In this document: positions 60,817 through 64,000 of the stretch, piece after piece
Layout of the letters: every line of letters starts with the position of its first letter
How positions within the stretch are numbered: the first letter of the stretch is position 1
Source of the DNA: an uncultured Tropicimonas sp.
GTDB taxonomy: Bacteria; Pseudomonadota; Alphaproteobacteria; Rhodobacterales; Rhodobacteraceae
NCBI GenBank assembly: GCA_947497945.1
Contig: CANMIP010000018.1
Location: forward strand, 1-64,000
DNA: 64,000 bases
Reading direction: 5' to 3'
Translations under genes and position numbers: made by a program
Notes under the pieces: model-generated
Databases searched by the model: none
What the model was told of the DNA's origin: nothing
What the model saw: the letters and a program-made list of their open reading frames with translations, nothing else

Positions 60817-63800
60817 ATGGCCTATCCATTCGGTGCAACGTCTTTTTTCGCGAACGCCACACCTGTTGATGCAACACCAAAACGGCGCAGCTGGTTCTCC
60901 GGCCGTACCCGCCACAGGTTCCTTCGGTCGCTGCAGGCCATGCGGGAAGGGCGCGTCCCGGTAAAGGTCTCCGCGGTCCAGATCGAATCGCTTGAACCGC
61001 GATTCCTGCTGTCGGCAGACATCATGCCGCTCTCTGTCGATATGGCCGGGACGGATGCGTCCTTCACGTTGGAATTCGATTCCGTTGCCCAGACGTTCCG
61101 GATCTATGACGACGAAACCGGCGATCTGGTCGACGAGAGCGCGCTGGCCGAAACAAGCGAGATTCATATCGCCGGCACGGCTGGCGATGACAGGCTGACC
61201 CTCGACGTCGCCGGCGCGTTCCCGTCCGGCGTCACCCTCACCTTCAGCGGCGGTGCCGGCAACGACACTGTCGCCGGCCCCTCCGGCAACACCGAATGGC
61301 GCATCGATGGCATCGACACCGGCACCGTGTCTGGCCTTCGCTTCGCCGAGGTGGAGACTCTCGAGGGCGCGGCAGACAACGAGGACACCTTTGTCGTCGA
61401 CGCAGGCGGCGCGCTGTCTGGCGGTCTCGACGGTGGCGAGGGCGGTTTCGACAGCCTCGTCTTCGATGGAGGGACGTTCGACACGGTCGAATACGTGGCG
61501 TTCGATGCGCATTCAGGCACCGTCCAGCGGGACGACAACCTGCTTTTCTATGCCGGCCTCGAGCCGATCACCGACAATATGGACGTTGCCGATCGGGTTC
61601 TCGACCTGTCGGCTGTCTCCGACTCGGCGGTTCTGACCCAGGATGCGATCACGGGAGAACTGACGCTCGCACCGTCCGGGACGCCGACCTTCGAGTCGCA
61701 CAGTTTCGCTCTGCCAACGAACAGCCTCACGATCAACCTGGGCGACGATACCGGGCTCTTCCCGAATGTTGGCGACTTTGCCGCGGATCTTCCGGCGAGC
61801 GAGCTGACAGACCTTCTGACAGCAGCGGCCTCCGGCGATGCGCTGGACATTCAATCAATCGATCTCGGCACTGCCGCCCTGACGATCAACGGGGAAGCCG
61901 GGCTGGATTCCGTGAAGGTGAGCGGAACGCTGACAGCGGGCGCGATTGCGATCAATGCGGAGCAGATAACGGTCGAAGCGACCGGGTCGGTGACCGGCTC
62001 TTCGGTGGCGTTCAACGCGGATGCCACCGACAACGGTCTTCTTCCCGAGGTGATCGAGGACAGTGTCGACGGATTCTACCTGATCATTCCGACCGCCGAA
62101 ATCGACATTCTTGGCTATGTCGAGGCGACCGATGGCGACGTGATCCTGTCGGCAACCGCCGTGACGAGCACAACGGTCGATCCGTTCGATTTCGCCGCCG
62201 GTGTGTCGGTCAGCGGCGCGGTGACAATTGCGCTTCCCACGGCAAAGGTGACCATTGGCGATGCGGGTGATCCGACGGTCGATGGCGTCGTTCATGCCAG
62301 CGGCAACGTCGATATAGACACGTCGGTCAGCATGACCCTGACGGCGAAGGACGATGCCGAGGCGGGTGGATCAAGCAGTGCGGACGCGGCCGTGGCCGTT
62401 GCCGTCGTGCTGACCGAATCCGTCGTGGGCGTCTATGGCGGCAGCCTGATCGATGCGGGCGGGATGGTCGGGCTCAACGCCATGACCATGCTGGACATCA
62501 CATCGCAGGTCGATGGAAGCGTGGCCGGTGCTGCTGGGGCGACCGTCGCGGTGACAACCGTGGTGGCCGAGACCTCCGCGCATGTGACCGACAGCGCCTC
62601 TGTCGGGTCGGCCTCGTCCCCGTCCACGCTGGATCTTGGCGCGACGCTGACCAGCACGGTCGTGACCTCCGCCAAATCGACGGCTGGCGGTGCGGACGAG
62701 TCCGGCGATGGCAGCAACGAGTCCGAGAAACAGCTTTTGGCCAGCAACGACGCCGGCACGTCGGCGAGCACCTCGGATGACAGTTCCGGCGATGTCACCT
62801 TCGCCGGCGCGGTCGTGGTGTCCTATTACGAGCCGACAACGGTGACCTATATCGACACGTCCGGCAGCATTGGCGCCAGCGGCGGTGTCACGCTGGACGC
62901 CTCGGCGACGGAATCCGTGACAGCGAATGCCAGCGGTCTGAATACGGCGGGCGAGGCGACGGGTGTGGGCATCGCGGTGGCCATCGGTGTTGTCGACAGC
63001 ACCGTGCAGTCCTGGTTTGGCGGACAGACCCAGTACACCACGCCGAATCTCTCGGCCTCGGCGACGCTCGACGCGGATTCGAGCTACGTGCTGACCGCGG
63101 TCTCCGGCGCGGGCGATTCCTCCGACATGAACATCGCCGGCGGGCTTGCGATCCATATCGTCACCACGAATGTCGCGGCGACGGTCGCGAACGGCGCGGC
63201 GCTCGAGCTGGGCGGCGCGAACCTTGCGCTCACGGCCAATTCGGCAACCGCGACCACGACCAGCGCGACCCCGAACAACAGCGAAGGCGGCGACGGGGCA
63301 ACCGGCATCGGCGTCTCGGTCGCGCTCTATATCGGCTCGCACACGACGCGGGCCGCACTTGACGGCAACGCATTGGACGCCGCGCTCTACATCGACCCGG
63401 CAGATCTCGCGCTTGGCGACCTGACGCTTTCGGCCACCGGCGCCCATGAGGACGAGACCACCGCCGAGGGCGGCTCCTCCGGCACCGACACCTCCGTCGG
63501 CGGCGCGATCGCAATCGCCGTTGTCGAGAACCTGACCGAGGCGGATATCGGAGTGGGCGGCAAGCTCGCGCTGTCCGGGTCCGTCGATGCCGATGCCATT
63601 CACAGCGGCTCCAGCATGGTGACCGCAGGCGGCGACACCAGTGGCGGCGCAACGGCCATTGGCGCCGCGATCGCGCTCGGCTTTGTCGACAACACCGCGC
63701 AGGCCCGTGTGCGGCGGGACCTCGAGGCCGATGGCAGCGTGTCCATGACCGCACGGGCCGACGGCAAGTCGGTCGTGACCAGCACGGCCTCGGCGGCGGG

Positions 63801-64000
63801 CGCCGAGGAGGACACCGATCCGTCCAGCTCCGGCGGTGCCGACAAGCAGAAGCAGGACCAGATCGACTTCGCCAATTCCAAGAAGTCGGGCGACGATGTC
63901 GGCACACCGACAGAAGCATCCGCCAACACGGAAGGCGACGGTGGCGCTTCCGGCAATGTGAGCGTGGCGGCAGCCCTGGCGCTCAACGTCTCCTCCTCGA
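60817..64000 (+). CDS. giant LEPR-XLL domain protein (5' part, continues beyond the window)
   Basis: At least 1061 codons, still open at the window end. A LEPR-XLL motif is at residues 59-68 (LEPRFLLSAD) after a basic N-terminal segment (RRSWFSGRTRHRFLRSLQ). No classical signal peptide precedes it. The rest is Gly/Ala/Thr/Asp-rich and repetitive, with beta-type modules such as LTFSGGAGNDTVAG (a hemolysin-type GGxGxD-like turn) and GVGIAVAIGVVDSTVQSWFG and TGIGVSVALYIGSHTTRAAL. LEPR-XLL marks very long surface or exported proteins of unknown function. It is the likely cargo of the export genes just upstream; GGGG precedes the ATG. Confidence 0.85.
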   Translation, partial: MAYPFGATSFFANATPVDATPKRRSWFSGRTRHRFLRSLQAMREGRVPVKVSAVQIESLEPRFLLSADIMPLSVDMAGTDASFTLEFDSVAQTFRIYDDETGDLVDESALAETSEIHIAGTAGDDRLTLDVAGAFPSGVTLTFSGGAGNDTVAGPSGNTEWRIDGIDTGTVSGLRFAEVETLEGAADNEDTFVVDAGGALSGGLDGGEGGFDSLVFDGGTFDTVEYVAFDAHSGTVQRDDNLLFYAGLEPITDNMDVADRVLDLSAVSDSAVLTQDAITGELTLAPSGTPTFESHSFALPTNSLTINLGDDTGLFPNVGDFAADLPASELTDLLTAAASGDALDIQSIDLGTAALTINGEAGLDSVKVSGTLTAGAIAINAEQITVEATGSVTGSSVAFNADATDNGLLPEVIEDSVDGFYLIIPTAEIDILGYVEATDGDVILSATAVTSTTVDPFDFAAGVSVSGAVTIALPTAKVTIGDAGDPTVDGVVHASGNVDIDTSVSMTLTAKDDAEAGGSSSADAAVAVAVVLTESVVGVYGGSLIDAGGMVGLNAMTMLDITSQVDGSVAGAAGATVAVTTVVAETSAHVTDSASVGSASSPSTLDLGATLTSTVVTSAKSTAGGADESGDGSNESEKQLLASNDAGTSASTSDDSSGDVTFAGAVVVSYYEPTTVTYIDTSGSIGASGGVTLDASATESVTANASGLNTAGEATGVGIAVAIGVVDSTVQSWFGGQTQYTTPNLSASATLDADSSYVLTAVSGAGDSSDMNIAGGLAIHIVTTNVAATVANGAALELGGANLALTANSATATTTSATPNNSEGGDGATGIGVSVALYIGSHTTRAALDGNALDAALYIDPADLALGDLTLSATGAHEDETTAEGGSSGTDTSVGGAIAIAVVENLTEADIGVGGKLALSGSVDADAIHSGSSMVTAGGDTSGGATAIGAAIALGFVDNTAQARVRRDLEADGSVSMTARADGKSVVTSTASAAGAEEDTDPSSSGGADKQKQDQIDFANSKKSGDDVGTPTEASANTEGDGGASGNVSVAAALALNVSSS

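Overview
The window reads as a GC-rich alphaproteobacterial segment, most likely from the Rhodobacterales. This is judged from the glpVSTPQ-type glycerol ABC transporter with its DUF2160 protein, the DUF1127-like small gene, SapC and LEPR-XLL proteins, codon use, and IS6/IS630 elements of a kind common in that group. No rRNA, tRNA or CRISPR array was seen.

Layout. 0-6.8 kb holds housekeeping-like single genes: a CDGSH/FMN glutamate-synthase-family protein, a ring-cleaving-dioxygenase-like VOC protein with a truncated hydrolase behind it, a transglutaminase-like protein, a ParB-like mini protein and a cold-shock protein. 6.8-15.7 kb is an insertion-sequence graveyard: two full IS6-family copies, one full IS630-type copy, several remnants, and fragments of a membrane protein, glpS, glpT and an arylsulfatase. 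The arylsulfatase fragment carries a 10-copy 7-bp repeat. The same stretch holds an orphan lasso-peptide-like pair (cyclase plus precursor) and a DUF4157 protein. 15.7-28.6 kb is a long accessory locus with two radical SAM proteins, several large glycosyltransferases, a secreted caspase-like Sel1 protein and small exported proteins.

28.9-39.1 kb is a cyclic-nucleotide-centred island. It has a Crp/Fnr regulator followed at once by a perfect CRP-type palindrome, a DUF1127-like gene with a possible sRNA and a strong terminator, and an S41 protease/diiron-oxygenase pair divergent from a small peptide gene. It continues with a class III cyclase-STAND-TPR protein, a membrane cNMP-binding protein and a SulP-STAS-cNMP transporter. 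39.8-52.6 kb is a glycerol/glycerol-3-phosphate locus: a GlpC-like, GlpA and GlpB dehydrogenase on the plus strand, a BlaI/M56 pair, then the glycerol transporter operon glpV-S-T-P-Q-DUF2160 on the minus strand, divergent from a GlpR-type repressor.

52.9-64 kb is a tightly packed plus-strand operon: a GAF-HlyD protein, a PqqD-like/M50/HlyD membrane protease-like protein, SapC, a shortened SecA-like ATPase and a periplasmic adaptor. After these comes the start of a giant LEPR-XLL protein that runs off the window. The gene content suggests a dedicated export or processing route for the LEPR-XLL protein, and this is the strongest candidate for an undescribed system. The cNMP island and the lasso-like orphan pair are the next best.
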